The notes under the pieces: generated by a model
Told to the model about the DNA's origin: nothing
Databases searched by the model: none
What the model saw: the letters and a program-made list of their open reading frames with translations, nothing else
Shown here: one piece after another, positions 1-9,375 of the stretch
Position numbering within the stretch: position 1 is the stretch's first letter
Layout: every line of letters begins with the position of its first letter
Assembly: GCF_003014615.1 (NCBI RefSeq)
Contig: NZ_PYGI01000019.1
Span: 37,387-101,386 of the forward strand
Direction of reading: 5' to 3'
From: Marinobacterium halophilum
Lineage (GTDB): Bacteria > Pseudomonadota > Gammaproteobacteria > Pseudomonadales > Balneatricaceae
Length of the DNA stretch: 64,000 nt
Position numbers and translations under genes: made by a program

Positions 1-136
1 CTTTGACCTTATAGAAACGGCCCAGCAGAAACACGACACCACGCTCGTACTCACGCAGGATGCGGAACATGGACAGCAGCACGATCACCAGCAATATGAT
101 CAGTGTGGTCATGAAGTAGGGAATACCGATCATCAT
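1..136 (-). CDS. SPFH/band-7 (slipin, stomatin-like) protein, N-terminal fragment
   Basis: Only the first ~45 codons are in the window; the gene runs off the left edge. The visible N-terminus is one hydrophobic membrane segment (residues ~8-25) followed by R-I-L-R-E-Y-E-R-G-V-V-F-L-L-G-R, the typical entry into the SPFH domain of slipins. The ATG at 136 follows the stop of the NfeD gene by one base and uses a GGAGGTG Shine-Dalgarno in its last codons, so the two are translated together. NfeD-slipin pairs are a known conserved unit: membrane microdomain scaffold plus membrane protease. Family call is firm; the rest of the protein cannot be seen. Confidence 0.85.
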   Translation of the reverse strand, partial: MMIGIPYFMTTLIILLVIVLLSMFRILREYERGVVFLLGRFYKVK

Positions 137-137
137 A

Positions 138-1499
138 TTACACCTCCAGTTTAATCACGAGCAGATGCACACCGGCACCGCCCTGAACCCGTACCCGGTC
201 ACCGGGATGCAGCGGCTGCGGACAGCGCACTGGCCAGAGTTCACCTTCGAAACGGACCATCGCCTGACCCTGTTGCAGGCATTCGATGTGGAACGTCTGC
301 CCGTTGGCGGCGTCGATACCGACGGTCTGCGGACGGTTGTGCGCCCGCAGTGCCATCGCCACCACACCAAAGGCCACCAGCCCCGTACTCAGTCCCAGTG
401 CGATGATCACCGGCACCGCGATTTGATAGGCGGGCAATTCGGTATCCATCAACATCACCGACCCCACCACGAAGGCGATCGCGCCACCAATGCCGAGAAT
501 GCCGAAACTGGGGGCGAACGCCTCAGCCACGATCAGACCGATACCGATGAGCATCAGCCCAAGACCGGCATAGCTGACCGGCAAAACCTGCAAGGCATAC
601 AGGGCAATCATCAGGCTGATCGCTCCCAGTACGCCAGGCACACCGAAACCGGGGTTGGAAAATTCGAAAATCAGGCCATAAATGCCAATCAGCATCAGCA
701 GGTAGGCCACGTTGGGGTTGGTGATAACGGCAAGGAATTCAGTGCGCCAATCCGGCTGGTATTCGAAACGTGGAGCGGTGCTCAGCTGCAGTGTCTGGCT
801 GCGCGATCCGAGGTCGATCACACGCCCATCCAGCTGTACCAGCAGCTGGTCCAGATCGTCTGCAATCAGGTCGATGACCTGCCGCTCCAGCGCCGCTTCT
901 GCACTCAGACTGCTGCCGTCACGCACCGCCTGCTCGGCCCAGTCAGCATTGCGCCCACGCAATTCGGCCAGACTGCGAATGTAAGCCACGGCATCGTTGG
1001 TGATCTTGCGTTCCATGGCACTGCCAGAGGACGGCGGGGAGGTCTGATCGTCGCCGGATTCAGGCTCAATGGCGGGTACGCCGCCCAGTGATACCGGCGT
1101 CGCGGCGCCCAGATTGGTCGCGGGTGCCATGGCGGCAATGTGACAACTGTACAGGAGGTAGGTACCGGCGCTGGCCGCACGGGCACCGCTGGGAGAAACA
1201 TAACCAATGACCGGTATCGGCGAGCCCAGAATGGCGGTGATCATCCGCCGCATCGACAGATCCAGCCCGCCCGGGGTATCGATCTGCAATACGACCGCTT
1301 GTGCCCCACTGGCCGCAGCCTGCTCCAGCCCGCGGACCAGATAATCACTGCTGGCCGGACCAACAACACCGTTCAACTGCAACAGCCAGACGCTGGCCGA
1401 CGCTGGCCTGGCATCGGTAGAAGGCTCAAGCGCTGTTGCACCGACCGGGGGGAGCAGGCACAACAACAGGCTCAGTAACACGCGGATGAAAGCGGACAT
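138..1499 (-). CDS. NfeD-family membrane-bound ClpP-class serine protease
   Basis: 453 aa from the ATG at 1499, chosen because it has a GGGGGT ribosome site and opens a signal peptide; a longer reading frame upstream has no such site. Order: signal peptide (~1-25), ClpP-class protease domain with D-T-P-G-G, the S-P-S-G-A-R-A-A-S-A-G-T block (the Ser of A-S-A-G is the expected nucleophile) and the M-A-P-A-T-N-L-G-A block, then four to five membrane helices (~285-390), then a C-terminal NfeD OB-fold (~395-453). Family members cleave hydrophobic membrane proteins and act with stomatin/slipin proteins; the slipin gene directly follows. Full length with all key motifs present. Confidence 0.9.
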   Translation of the reverse strand: MSAFIRVLLSLLLCLLPPVGATALEPSTDARPASASVWLLQLNGVVGPASSDYLVRGLEQAAASGAQAVVLQIDTPGGLDLSMRRMITAILGSPIPVIGYVSPSGARAASAGTYLLYSCHIAAMAPATNLGAATPVSLGGVPAIEPESGDDQTSPPSSGSAMERKITNDAVAYIRSLAELRGRNADWAEQAVRDGSSLSAEAALERQVIDLIADDLDQLLVQLDGRVIDLGSRSQTLQLSTAPRFEYQPDWRTEFLAVITNPNVAYLLMLIGIYGLIFEFSNPGFGVPGVLGAISLMIALYALQVLPVSYAGLGLMLIGIGLIVAEAFAPSFGILGIGGAIAFVVGSVMLMDTELPAYQIAVPVIIALGLSTGLVAFGVVAMALRAHNRPQTVGIDAANGQTFHIECLQQGQAMVRFEGELWPVRCPQPLHPGDRVRVQGGAGVHLLVIKLEV

Positions 1500-1560
1500 G
1501 GCATACCCCCGTTGATGCTTCCAGTATAGAAGACTCTCAACGAGGTGCAGCACCCGAGTG

Positions 1561-3498
1561 TCAGCCGGCGGCAACGGCCTCCTCGGCCACAGCCAATTCA
1601 ACCCGATTGCGACCATTGGCCTTGGCCAAGTACAGCGCAGCATCGGCTCGAGCCAACAAGGCATGTGCCGACTCTCCGGGCTGGTGGATAGCGACCCCAA
1701 AACTGGCCGTCACATGCAATCGATGTTCATCCACCGGGCAGCGTATGGCGTCAAAATGACTGCGGATCCGCTCTGCCAACTGCAGCAAGTGTTCTGCATG
1801 TGCCGTCTCCAGTACCACCAGAAACTCTTCGCCACCGATACGACCGAAACTGTCGTTGGCACGCAGCAGATCACGGACTTCCTGGGCATAGTAAGCCAGC
1901 ACCCGGTCTCCGGCCGCATGCCCATAATGGTCGTTGACCTGTTTGAAGAAATCGATATCGATCAGGACCACGCCCGGCTGCCGATCCAGTGCCAGCAGCA
2001 AACGGTCGAGTACCTGCAGCACCGCGCGGCGGTTGAGACAGCCGGTCAGCTCATCCGTCATCGCCTGCCGACGCAGCCGCGTTTCCTCAGCCAGATGTTC
2101 GCTGTCATCGTTGAACGCGATGATGGCTCCCCCCGCATATTGACCGTTCGGCAACGGCGTTACGGTCGTATGAACCGGAAGACTGCGTCCATCACGCGTA
2201 CGAAAGAACTCCCGGTCTGCCTGTTGACGCTCGCCGCTGCTCAGCGCTTTCAGCATCGGGCAGTCATCGGCATGCGCATCCTCGCCGGAAAGCGTTACAT
2301 GAATCAGCGGGTGCAACACCTGATCATGCAATTCAGCTTCCGTCCATCCCAGCAAACGTTCGGCTTCCGGGTTCATCCATTGAGTGCAGCCGTGGCGATC
2401 CACCATGATCAGTCCGCTACCGACTTCGTCGGTGATCAGGCGCAGTTGTTGCTCATTGGAACGGATACGCTGATACAGGTGGAACTGGCGCAAACGCGTG
2501 CGATACCAAACCAGCAACAGGATAATGACTATCGTACTGCCGTACAGCGTCCACTTAACACCGGCCTGAAAGTAATGCGTTTGCAGCGCCGAGCAGGAGC
2601 GGCCCGGTTCATTAAGTCCCAACAGCCAGCGTGGCGCGTTCATTTCGCCATCACCGTAACGGATCCACTCATAGACATAACAATCGGTGCCTGCAGCGAC
2701 CGCTCCCCGTGGCTGTTGCTGAATCTGCTGCCACTGAGCCGGCATCTCCACCGCCAGCCCGGTCTGCGGGGTAAACATGAACTGCCAGTCACGGCTGCCC
2801 CCTCCCAGCAACCACTGTCCGGCATCGTTCAGCAAGAGCGGCTGCAGCGGCGATGGCAGAGCGGAGCCCATCTGTTGCAGCAGGTCATGCCCCCGGTAAT
2901 TGATCACCACCAGACCTTCGCGTTGCGGTTGATCAACCGGCATCACCATGCGCAGCATCGGTTTATAAGGAACTTCGATCTCGCCCTGTTCAACATTCAA
3001 ATCCAGTGGCGACAGATAACGTTCACCGACGCCAAGGCGCATGCCTTCGCGAATGTAGTAACGGTCTGCCTTATTTTGCAACGCGGCAGCTGGCACGATG
3101 TAGGGGTCACCGCTGGCCAGCCGGTTGATGCGAATGACTTCCTGACCGGCACGGTTGATAAAACGAATCTGGTCGTAGTCGGGTTGTAACCGGGCCAGCG
3201 ACAGGTAGCTTTGCTGTAACAGCTCAAGATCAGCAGGCTGCGGCTGCTGCAGATACCGGGTCAGTAATGGCGAAGTCGCCAAACGCATGACATCCAGCTG
3301 CACCGCATCCAGAGTGGCATTTAATTCCTGATGCAAACGGGACAAGTAATAGCTGCGCTGCTGCTGTTGCAGACGTTGCTCATGCTGCAACTGCTGATAG
3401 GCATTCAGTCCGGCTATCGCCACGGTCAACAACAACGCCAGCAAACCAACTAACCAGAAAAACAATGATCCTGGCCGGTATAATACATGCAGACTCAT
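1561..3498 (-). CDS. Membrane diguanylate cyclase with periplasmic sensor, PAS and GGDEF domains
   Basis: 645 aa from the ATG at 3498, preceded by AGGAAG. Layout: membrane helix 1 (~10-32), a ~250-residue periplasmic sensor segment resembling Cache-like double sensors, membrane helix 2 (~300-320), a PAS domain (~345-450) and a C-terminal GGDEF domain (~480-640). The active-site motif is intact (G-R-I-G-G-E-E-F), so it should make cyclic di-GMP from GTP. I see no obvious RxxD inhibitory site just upstream of the motif, but this is uncertain. It starts 70 nt after cobS on the same strand, so it may be the last gene of the cobalamin transcription unit or have its own promoter. The ligand sensed is unknown. 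Confidence 0.88.
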   Translation of the reverse strand: MSLHVLYRPGSLFFWLVGLLALLLTVAIAGLNAYQQLQHEQRLQQQQRSYYLSRLHQELNATLDAVQLDVMRLATSPLLTRYLQQPQPADLELLQQSYLSLARLQPDYDQIRFINRAGQEVIRINRLASGDPYIVPAAALQNKADRYYIREGMRLGVGERYLSPLDLNVEQGEIEVPYKPMLRMVMPVDQPQREGLVVINYRGHDLLQQMGSALPSPLQPLLLNDAGQWLLGGGSRDWQFMFTPQTGLAVEMPAQWQQIQQQPRGAVAAGTDCYVYEWIRYGDGEMNAPRWLLGLNEPGRSCSALQTHYFQAGVKWTLYGSTIVIILLLVWYRTRLRQFHLYQRIRSNEQQLRLITDEVGSGLIMVDRHGCTQWMNPEAERLLGWTEAELHDQVLHPLIHVTLSGEDAHADDCPMLKALSSGERQQADREFFRTRDGRSLPVHTTVTPLPNGQYAGGAIIAFNDDSEHLAEETRLRRQAMTDELTGCLNRRAVLQVLDRLLLALDRQPGVVLIDIDFFKQVNDHYGHAAGDRVLAYYAQEVRDLLRANDSFGRIGGEEFLVVLETAHAEHLLQLAERIRSHFDAIRCPVDEHRLHVTASFGVAIHQPGESAHALLARADAALYLAKANGRNRVELAVAEEAVAAG

Positions 3499-3568
3499 AA
3501 GCTTCCTGCCAACTGCAAAATGGAGGGATGAATTTATTCTACCCAATACCCGTAGCGACGACATCCTT

Positions 3569-4300
3569 CTAGAGCACGACCAGTGCCGTTATCAGAACCA
3601 CACTTTCCTGCAGTTCAATCACGGCACCGGCGGTATCACCGGTATACCCCTGCAAGCGGCGCTGCATCAACAGGCGCAAGCCCCAGAACGTCACCATAAC
3701 CATAACCGGCACCAGCGGGTGCAGCCACAGCAGCAGCACGGCCAGCATAACGCCACAGACCAGGATCGGCAGGCGGGACAGCTGCTGCAGTCCTTGTGCA
3801 ATCCCGCCGGGACGGGCGTAGGGTGTGCCCAGCAACAGGAACTGGACGGCGCTGCGCCCCACTAACGGGGCCAGTAATATCGGCAGCCACATCGACTCGG
3901 CCAGAAGGGCCTGTAGCAGGCTCCACTTCAACAGCAGTTGCAGCATCAGCACCAGTGCCCCAGTGCCACCAAGATGTGGGTCTTTCATGATCCGCAAGGT
4001 ACGCTCGCGGTCACCCAGCCCACCCATCCAGCCATCGGCACTGTCGGCCAAACCATCAAGGTGCAGCCCACCGGTCACACCGCACCAGAGCACCAGCACC
4101 AGCGTGGCCTGCACTGCAACCGGCAATCCCTGGGTCAGCCATACCAGCCCGAGCAGCAGTCCGCCCAGCAGCAGCCCCACCAGCGGGTAATACAGAAATG
4201 CCCGCGCCTGCGTAGCCTGATCCGGCATGCCTGCCAGCCGCACGGGGATCAGGGTGAGGAACTGCAACGCGCACAAAAACGCCTGCCAATGAGCCTGCAT
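3569..4300 (-). CDS. cobS: Adenosylcobinamide-GDP ribazoletransferase (cobalamin 5'-phosphate synthase)
   Basis: 243 aa; start ATG at 4300 overlaps the cobC stop by one base (TGATG). Integral membrane enzyme that joins adenosylcobinamide-GDP to alpha-ribazole(-phosphate), the last assembly step of the nucleotide loop. Seen in the sequence: the acidic signature G-L-H-L-D-G-L-A-D-S-A-D-G near residue 70 and M-K-D-P-H-L-G-G-T-G-A, plus several hydrophobic helices. Length is normal for the family. It is the last clear cobalamin gene in the operon; a diguanylate cyclase gene follows. Confidence 0.93.
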   Translation of the reverse strand: MQAHWQAFLCALQFLTLIPVRLAGMPDQATQARAFLYYPLVGLLLGGLLLGLVWLTQGLPVAVQATLVLVLWCGVTGGLHLDGLADSADGWMGGLGDRERTLRIMKDPHLGGTGALVLMLQLLLKWSLLQALLAESMWLPILLAPLVGRSAVQFLLLGTPYARPGGIAQGLQQLSRLPILVCGVMLAVLLLWLHPLVPVMVMVTFWGLRLLMQRRLQGYTGDTAGAVIELQESVVLITALVVL

Positions 4301-4854
4301 CAACGCGCATCCTTGAAGGTATGCAGACTGCCGTGGGCAACCGGATAACTGAACATGTCGTTGACCGGCAAGCGGTTGAGAATACAGTGCAGTGCTCGGA
4401 TAACACCGCCATGACAGATCAGCAGAACCCGGCCTTGCCGGCACTGCTGCAGCTCATCAATGCACGCTTCCAACCGGGCAAAAAAGTCAGGTAGCGGCTC
4501 CGCACCTGGCGGGGTGTAGTGCCAGGGGTCTGCCCAGAAGCGGCCCAGATTATCCGGTTCGCGGGCGTGAATTTCGGCCGCCGTGTGGCCATCCCAGTCA
4601 CCGAAATCATACTCGCGCAGCCGGGCGTCCAGCTGCAACGGCACGGCATCACCAACCCAGTCGTGGCTAAAGGCGGCACAGCGCTGCAATGGTGAGCTGT
4701 AGATAGCGGCATAATCCTGCGGCGATACCCCGGCCACCCCCTGTTGCATCTGCTGCCAGCCTTCCGCCGTCAACGCAGCATCGGTATGGCCCAGAAAACA
4801 GCTGCCCTTCTCGGTCACGCCATGGCGCAGCAGGTCAATTGTAAAGGCTGTCAT
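4300..4854 (-). CDS. cobC: Alpha-ribazole phosphatase
   Basis: 184 aa member of the histidine phosphatase superfamily. The catalytic L-L-R-H-G-V-T motif is at residues 9-15 and the second catalytic His is in C-H-G-G-V near residue 150. In the pathway it removes the 5' phosphate of alpha-ribazole phosphate or of cobalamin phosphate. Its start codon overlaps the cobT stop by 4 nt and its stop overlaps the cobS start by 1 nt, so translation is coupled on both sides. Position in a complete cob operon makes this assignment stronger than sequence alone, since the family also contains general phosphoglycerate-mutase-like phosphatases. Confidence 0.88.
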   Translation of the reverse strand: MTAFTIDLLRHGVTEKGSCFLGHTDAALTAEGWQQMQQGVAGVSPQDYAAIYSSPLQRCAAFSHDWVGDAVPLQLDARLREYDFGDWDGHTAAEIHAREPDNLGRFWADPWHYTPPGAEPLPDFFARLEACIDELQQCRQGRVLLICHGGVIRALHCILNRLPVNDMFSYPVAHGSLHTFKDAR

Positions 4855-5888
4855 CCGTCCTGCTCCGATACGGCGGCTTCAGCAAAGGTTGCCATGCCCG
4901 CGTGCAGTGTGCAGGCCATGCGCAACAGCGGCACGGCCGTGGCGGCCCCGCTGCCCTCACCCAGGCGTAATCCAAGATCCAGCAGCGGGCGTGATGGCAG
5001 CATGGCACAGAGCCTTTGATAGCCGGGCTCGGCCGAGTGGTGGGCAAAAATCAGCCAGTCGGCCACCCCGGCATTGATCCGGCACGCCAGCAGTGCCGCG
5101 ACCGTACAAATGAAGCCATCAACCAGCACCGGAGTGCCCTGCTGGGCACAGGCAAGATACGCACCGGTCAATGCGGCTATCTCGAATCCGCCCAGCGAAG
5201 CCAACAGCGCCAACGGCGCACGATCATCGCCATGACGCGCCAGGGCCTGTTCGATGATGCGGCACTTGTGCGCAACACCCTTGGCATCAAGACCGGTACC
5301 CGGTCCAACCAGATCAGCCACCGGCGCAGCCAGCAGTGCCGCCGCCAGTGCCGTCGCGGCGGTGGTATTGCCAATACCCATTTCGCCACCGATAAACAAC
5401 TCGGCTGGCAGGTGCAGCACCGCTTCGCGCCCAACATCCAGCGCCTGCTGTAACTGGACCGATGTCATCGCCGCTGCACGCAGCAAGTTGCCGCTCTGCG
5501 CGGCGATCACGCGGCTTTCAACCCCCGGTAACGGCTCCAGTTCGACGACCGTACCCAGATTCCACACCCGCAATTCGGCACCCAAAGCATGTGCCGCCAC
5601 ACTGATCGCCGCACCGCCTTGGGCAAAATTGCGTACCATCTCGGCAGTAACGGCCTGTGGATAAGCCGATACGCCTTCGGCTGCGACACCGTGATCCGCC
5701 GCAAACACCGCGATGCTGACCCGATCCAGCTGGGGGCAGGTGCGCCCCTGCATGCCCGCCAGCCGGATCGCCAACACTTCCAGCTCACCCAGCGCGCCCG
5801 CAGGCTTGGTCAGCTGCTGCTGCCGTGCAGTCGCGGCTGCAACTGCTTGCGGGTCCAGCGGCTTAACCGCCTGTTCAATCCAGTTCAT
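4851..5888 (-). CDS. cobT: Nicotinate-nucleotide--dimethylbenzimidazole phosphoribosyltransferase
   Basis: 345 aa from ATG 5888, which overlaps the cobU stop by 4 nt. It activates the lower ligand by moving phosphoribose from nicotinate mononucleotide to 5,6-dimethylbenzimidazole, giving alpha-ribazole phosphate. Visible family features: the A-A-D-H-G-V block near residue 85, [12 protein letters not shown] near 170, and the C-terminal L-R-L-G-E-G-S-G-A segment containing the glutamate recalled from the Salmonella enzyme as catalytic base. Length is normal. The bluB gene upstream in the same operon supplies its dimethylbenzimidazole substrate. Confidence 0.94.
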   Translation of the reverse strand: MNWIEQAVKPLDPQAVAAATARQQQLTKPAGALGELEVLAIRLAGMQGRTCPQLDRVSIAVFAADHGVAAEGVSAYPQAVTAEMVRNFAQGGAAISVAAHALGAELRVWNLGTVVELEPLPGVESRVIAAQSGNLLRAAAMTSVQLQQALDVGREAVLHLPAELFIGGEMGIGNTTAATALAAALLAAPVADLVGPGTGLDAKGVAHKCRIIEQALARHGDDRAPLALLASLGGFEIAALTGAYLACAQQGTPVLVDGFICTVAALLACRINAGVADWLIFAHHSAEPGYQRLCAMLPSRPLLDLGLRLGEGSGAATAVPLLRMACTLHAGMATFAEAAVSEQDG

Positions 5889-6412
5889 TGCCCTACTCCC
5901 AATGCCGGGCCTTTGACCACCAGTGGAATCCCCGCCACCATCAGTACCACCTGATCCGCCAGAGCCGCCATTGACTGGTTGAGCCAACCGGCCTCATCAC
6001 TGAACCGACGACTCAGTTCACCCATGGGCACGACTCCCATGCCGGTCTCGTTGCTGACCAGAATGATCTCGCCACGGGCATTGGCCAGCGCCGCGCACAG
6101 CGCATCGCGCTCGGCCTGCATATCGGCATTGGCCAGCAGTTGATTGGTGGTCCAGAGAGTCAGGCAGTCGATCAGCAGGCAGCGATCAGAGGCTTGCTGA
6201 GCCAGGATGGTCGCCGCCAGCTGCAGCGGCTCTTCCAGCGTGTGCCAGTGGCCGGGACGTTCGTCACGGTGACGCTGAATGCGCACGCGCATCTCGTCAT
6301 CGTACGCTTGCGCGGTAGCAATGTAGAAAACATCATGCCCGGAGGCGTCGGCAAGCTGCTCCGCCTGCCGGCTTTTGCCGGAGCGGGCACCGCCGAGAAT
6401 CAATCGGATCAT
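5885..6412 (-). CDS. cobU: Bifunctional adenosylcobinamide kinase / adenosylcobinamide-phosphate guanylyltransferase
   Basis: 175 aa. ATG at 6412 opens directly into the P-loop G-G-A-R-S-G-K-S (residues ~6-13). The later [11 protein letters not shown] motif is typical of CobU/CobP. It phosphorylates the aminopropanol arm of adenosylcobinamide and then caps it with GMP to form the substrate of CobS. Stop overlaps the cobT start by 4 nt; 14 nt separate it from the LOG-family gene upstream. Full length, no anomalies. Confidence 0.94.
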   Translation of the reverse strand: MIRLILGGARSGKSRQAEQLADASGHDVFYIATAQAYDDEMRVRIQRHRDERPGHWHTLEEPLQLAATILAQQASDRCLLIDCLTLWTTNQLLANADMQAERDALCAALANARGEIILVSNETGMGVVPMGELSRRFSDEAGWLNQSMAALADQVVLMVAGIPLVVKGPALGVGQ

Positions 6413-6426
6413 TATGGGGTGTCCTA

Positions 6427-6984
6427 TTACCACTTCTGCTCTGGCGCACGATAATCCTGCAGTGCCGCCAGCAATGCATCCGGCGTATCCACAACCTGCA
6501 GCATCTTCGTGTGCGCCGCCCGGATAAAACCTTCGTCACGCATGCGCTCGACAAATGCCAGCAGCGGGTCATAAAAGCCGTTGACGTTGTACAGCACCAC
6601 CGGTTTTTCATGGTGACCCAGCTGGCCCCAGGTCCAAACCTCGAACAGTTCTTCCAGCGTACCGATGCCTCCCGGCAGGGCAACAAAGGCATCCGCCAGC
6701 TCGGCCATCCGTGCCTTGCGCGCATGCATGTCCGGCACCACCTCCAGCACTGTCAGCCCCTCGTGCGCCAGCTCGCGGGACTGCAGGTATTCAGGGATGA
6801 CGCCATGTACATGCCCGCCGTTTGCCAGCACCGCATCGGCGATGGTGCCCATCAAGCCGACATGGCCGCCACCAAACACCAGCTCAATCCCCTGCTCAGC
6901 GAAAACACCGCCCAGCTCGCGAGCCGTCTGTTGATAGATCGGGTCGGTGCCGTTGCTCGAACCACAGAATACCGTGATATTCAT
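6427..6984 (-). CDS. LOG-family (TIGR00730) nucleotide 5'-monophosphate phosphoribohydrolase
   Basis: 185 aa Rossmann-fold protein with the family signature P-G-G-I-G-T-L-E-E near residue 105 and the N-terminal V-F-C-G-S-S-N-G. Characterised members cleave AMP-type or cytokinin-riboside monophosphates to free base and ribose 5-phosphate. Its ribosome site (GAGGAG) lies in the last codons of bluB and cobU follows after 14 nt, so it is inside the cobalamin operon. That place is not explained by the textbook pathway. A role in handling a ribazole phosphate or nicotinate nucleotide is only an inference. Confidence 0.85.
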   Translation of the reverse strand: MNITVFCGSSNGTDPIYQQTARELGGVFAEQGIELVFGGGHVGLMGTIADAVLANGGHVHGVIPEYLQSRELAHEGLTVLEVVPDMHARKARMAELADAFVALPGGIGTLEELFEVWTWGQLGHHEKPVVLYNVNGFYDPLLAFVERMRDEGFIRAAHTKMLQVVDTPDALLAALQDYRAPEQKW

Positions 6985-6990
6985 ACTCTC

Positions 6991-7659
6991 TTACTCCTCA
7001 TGTTCATGCCCGTTCGGCCAGCAGTTCTCCGCCATCAAGTCCGCCAGCGGCTGCGCGTCGGCCCAGCCCTCCTGTTCCAGCATGGGCCGCGCATAGAATT
7101 TGTCCACCGGACCGATGCAGAGGATGGCGATCGCCTTGCTGCCTGTTGGCATCTGCAGCAGGTCGCCCAGCGCGTCAGGGTCGAACAGAGACACCCAGCC
7201 CACACCGATCCCTTCGGCACGGGCCGCCAGCCAAAGGTTCTGAATGGCGCAGGACACCGATGCCAGATCCATCTCCGGCAGGGTCCGGCGGCCGAATATA
7301 TGCTTTTCGCGCTGATCCATCAGCGCCACCACCAGCACTTCGGCGCACTGGTCCATGCCTTCAACCTTGAGGCGCAGAAACTCGGCTTCACGGGCGTTCA
7401 TCGCATCGGCGGTCGCCTGACGTTCCTGCTCCACCAGCGTGCGAATACGACCACGCAGACCGGTATCGGTGATGCGGATAAAGCGCCATGGCTGCATCAG
7501 GCCCACACTGGGGGCTTGATGCGCCGCCTGCAGCAGCCGCGTGAGAATCTCGGGGTCGAGCGGGTCACCGCTGAAGTGGCGCATGTCACGCCGTTCACGA
7601 ATGGCGCGGTACACGGCCTCACGCTCAAGGGCACTGAATTTCCAAGGGGTGTCGCTCAT
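6991..7659 (-). CDS. bluB: 5,6-dimethylbenzimidazole synthase
   Basis: 222 aa flavoprotein of the nitroreductase fold that breaks down reduced FMN with oxygen to make dimethylbenzimidazole, the lower ligand of B12. The ATG at 7659 has a good AGGAG site seven bases upstream; an earlier in-frame start lacks one. R-E-R-R-D-M-R-H-F near the N-terminus is the family's typical FMN-binding opening, and the M-Q-P-W-R-F-I-R-I segment follows. Lying in the cob operon next to cobT/cobU supports BluB rather than a generic nitroreductase. Oxygen-dependent lower-ligand synthesis implies an aerobic life style. Confidence 0.92.
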   Translation of the reverse strand: MSDTPWKFSALEREAVYRAIRERRDMRHFSGDPLDPEILTRLLQAAHQAPSVGLMQPWRFIRITDTGLRGRIRTLVEQERQATADAMNAREAEFLRLKVEGMDQCAEVLVVALMDQREKHIFGRRTLPEMDLASVSCAIQNLWLAARAEGIGVGWVSLFDPDALGDLLQMPTGSKAIAILCIGPVDKFYARPMLEQEGWADAQPLADLMAENCWPNGHEHEE

Positions 7660-7678
7660 CGGAGGGCTCCTGTGCAGC

Positions 7679-8410
7679 TCAGCGCAGTACCCTGACCGAA
7701 GGACGGGATGCACTGAAATCGACTTCAACCTCCACATCATACACGTGTCGAATGTTGTCGGGCGTCAGCACTGTTTCCGGGGTACCGATGGCATGCACGC
7801 GACCGCTGTCGAGCAGCACCAGACGATCACACCATTGCGCCGCCAGCGTCAGGTCGTGAATCGACAACAGCACGCTGCGCTCGGCCCGCGCATAATCGCG
7901 CAACAGTTCCAGTACCCGCTGCTGGTAGTGCAGGTCGAGACTGGCCAGGGGCTCATCGGCGAGAATCACCTCGGGCCTCCCCGCCAGTACCCGCGCCAGC
8001 CACACCCGCGCCTGTTCACCCCCGGACAGGTGATCAACCCGCGCGTCGAACCATTCAAAAACGCCGGTCTGGCGCGCCGCTCGGGCGATGATATCGGCAT
8101 CTTCATCGCCCCAGGGCAAGCGCCCCAGCGCAATCACGTCAGCAACCTTCAACGCCCAGGCGCTCTGGCACCGCTGTGGCAACAGTGCAATCCGGCGCGC
8201 CCGTGCCTGGCCCGGCATATGGGCCAGGTTGTGTTCATCCAGATGAATGTCGCCGGTATAGCGCTGCAGACCGGCGATGCACTCCAGCAGCGATGATTTG
8301 CCGGACCCGTTGGGGCCGATGACACCAAACAGCTCGCCCGGTTTAAGATTCAGGCTGACGCCAGCCAGGCGGCTGTCCAGCTGCAGTTGCTCGATTCGAA
8401 TTACAGCCAT
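7679..8410 (-). CDS. btuD: Cobalamin ABC transporter ATP-binding protein
   Basis: 243 aa. Walker A G-P-N-G-S-G-K-S (~33-40), signature L-S-G-G-E-Q-A-R (~125), Walker B V-I-L-A-D-E-P (~145) and an H-switch in S-I-H-D are all present. It energises import of cobalamin across the inner membrane with BtuC and periplasmic BtuF. The start overlaps the btuC stop by 10 nt. Sequence alone would also allow a siderophore (FecE-type) ATPase; the operon context settles cobalamin. Confidence 0.92.
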   Translation of the reverse strand: MAVIRIEQLQLDSRLAGVSLNLKPGELFGVIGPNGSGKSSLLECIAGLQRYTGDIHLDEHNLAHMPGQARARRIALLPQRCQSAWALKVADVIALGRLPWGDEDADIIARAARQTGVFEWFDARVDHLSGGEQARVWLARVLAGRPEVILADEPLASLDLHYQQRVLELLRDYARAERSVLLSIHDLTLAAQWCDRLVLLDSGRVHAIGTPETVLTPDNIRHVYDVEVEVDFSASRPSVRVLR

Positions 8411-9375
8411 CGCTTGCGCTCCTGCCAGACCAGCCAGATAAACAGGGGCGCGCCGATCAGTGACGTCAGCACCCCGAGCTTGAGTTCTCGCCCCGGTGGC
8501 ATCCAGCGCACCACGATATCGGCGACACAGACCAGAATGGCACCCACCAGTGCCGCCGGAATCAGAATGCGGTCAGGCCGGTTTTTCACCAGCGGCCGCA
8601 CCAGGTGCGGGACCAGCAGACCGACAAAACCGATGGCACCGGCCACCGCCACCGACGCGCCCACCAGCAGGGCCGCCCCCAGAATGATCAGACGACTGCC
8701 CCGGGTGTAGGACAGGCCCATGCTCTGCGCTACCTGCTCGCCAAGACTCAGCCCGAGCAGCAACCGGCGCTGGCTCCAGATCAGCCCCCCGCCGATCAGC
8801 AATGCAGGCCCGAGTATCCATAGATGATCCAGCCCGCGTTCAGAGACCGAGCCGAGCAACCAGAACACCAGCTCCGACAAGGCAAAAGGGTTCGGGGCGA
8901 AGTTGAGTACCGCCGCCAGCAGTGAACCCGTGAGGGTCGAGATCGCCAGCCCCGCCATGATCACCATCGCCTGCCGCGACGGTCCGGCCAGCAGCAACAT
9001 CAGCGACATGGCGATCCCGGCACCGATCAGCCCGGCCAAGGCCGGAGCTGCCGCACCCGCCGCCGGAAACAGGCCAAAATAGAACACGCTGGCGGCACCC
9101 AGCGCCGCGCCCTGGCTGGCACCGGTCAGGCCGGGATCGGCCAGCGGATTACGCAGCAAACCCTGCAGGGCTGCGCCACTCATGCCCAGCGCCGCCCCCA
9201 CGGTGAGTGCCAACAGCGTGCGTGGCAAGCGGATCTCGCCGATGACAATGGCGGCAGCACTGTCGGTGCCATTTAACCACTGCCAAAGACCGTCCAGCAC
9301 GGCAATATCGGTGGAGCCGACATGCAGCGAGACCAGCGCAGTCAACAGCAGCAACAGGGTCAGTGCGGGGTTCAT
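8401..9375 (-). CDS. btuC: Cobalamin ABC transporter permease (FecCD family)
   Basis: 324 aa, ATG at 9375 overlapping the btuF stop by 4 nt. Highly hydrophobic, about ten membrane helices. It carries the FecCD blocks L-P-R-T-L-L-A-L-T-V-G-A-A-L-G-M-S-G near residue 50 and V-A-V-A-G-A-I-G-F-V-G-L-L-V-P-H near residue 240, the latter next to the coupling helix that contacts BtuD. It forms the inner-membrane channel of the B12 importer. Length is normal for the family. Confidence 0.92.
   Translation of the reverse strand: MNPALTLLLLLTALVSLHVGSTDIAVLDGLWQWLNGTDSAAAIVIGEIRLPRTLLALTVGAALGMSGAALQGLLRNPLADPGLTGASQGAALGAASVFYFGLFPAAGAAAPALAGLIGAGIAMSLMLLLAGPSRQAMVIMAGLAISTLTGSLLAAVLNFAPNPFALSELVFWLLGSVSERGLDHLWILGPALLIGGGLIWSQRRLLLGLSLGEQVAQSMGLSYTRGSRLIILGAALLVGASVAVAGAIGFVGLLVPHLVRPLVKNRPDRILIPAALVGAILVCVADIVVRWMPPGRELKLGVLTSLIGAPLFIWLVWQERKRWL

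Noticed and set aside
165..1091. Long plus-strand frames over 0.1-18 kb
   Set aside because: They run antisense through the G+C-rich minus-strand genes, have no ribosome sites and their products are low-complexity His/Gln/Arg-rich shadows.
138..1700. Longer 520-aa version of the NfeD protease
   Set aside because: The extra 67 residues have no ribosome site and precede a proper signal peptide start at 1499.
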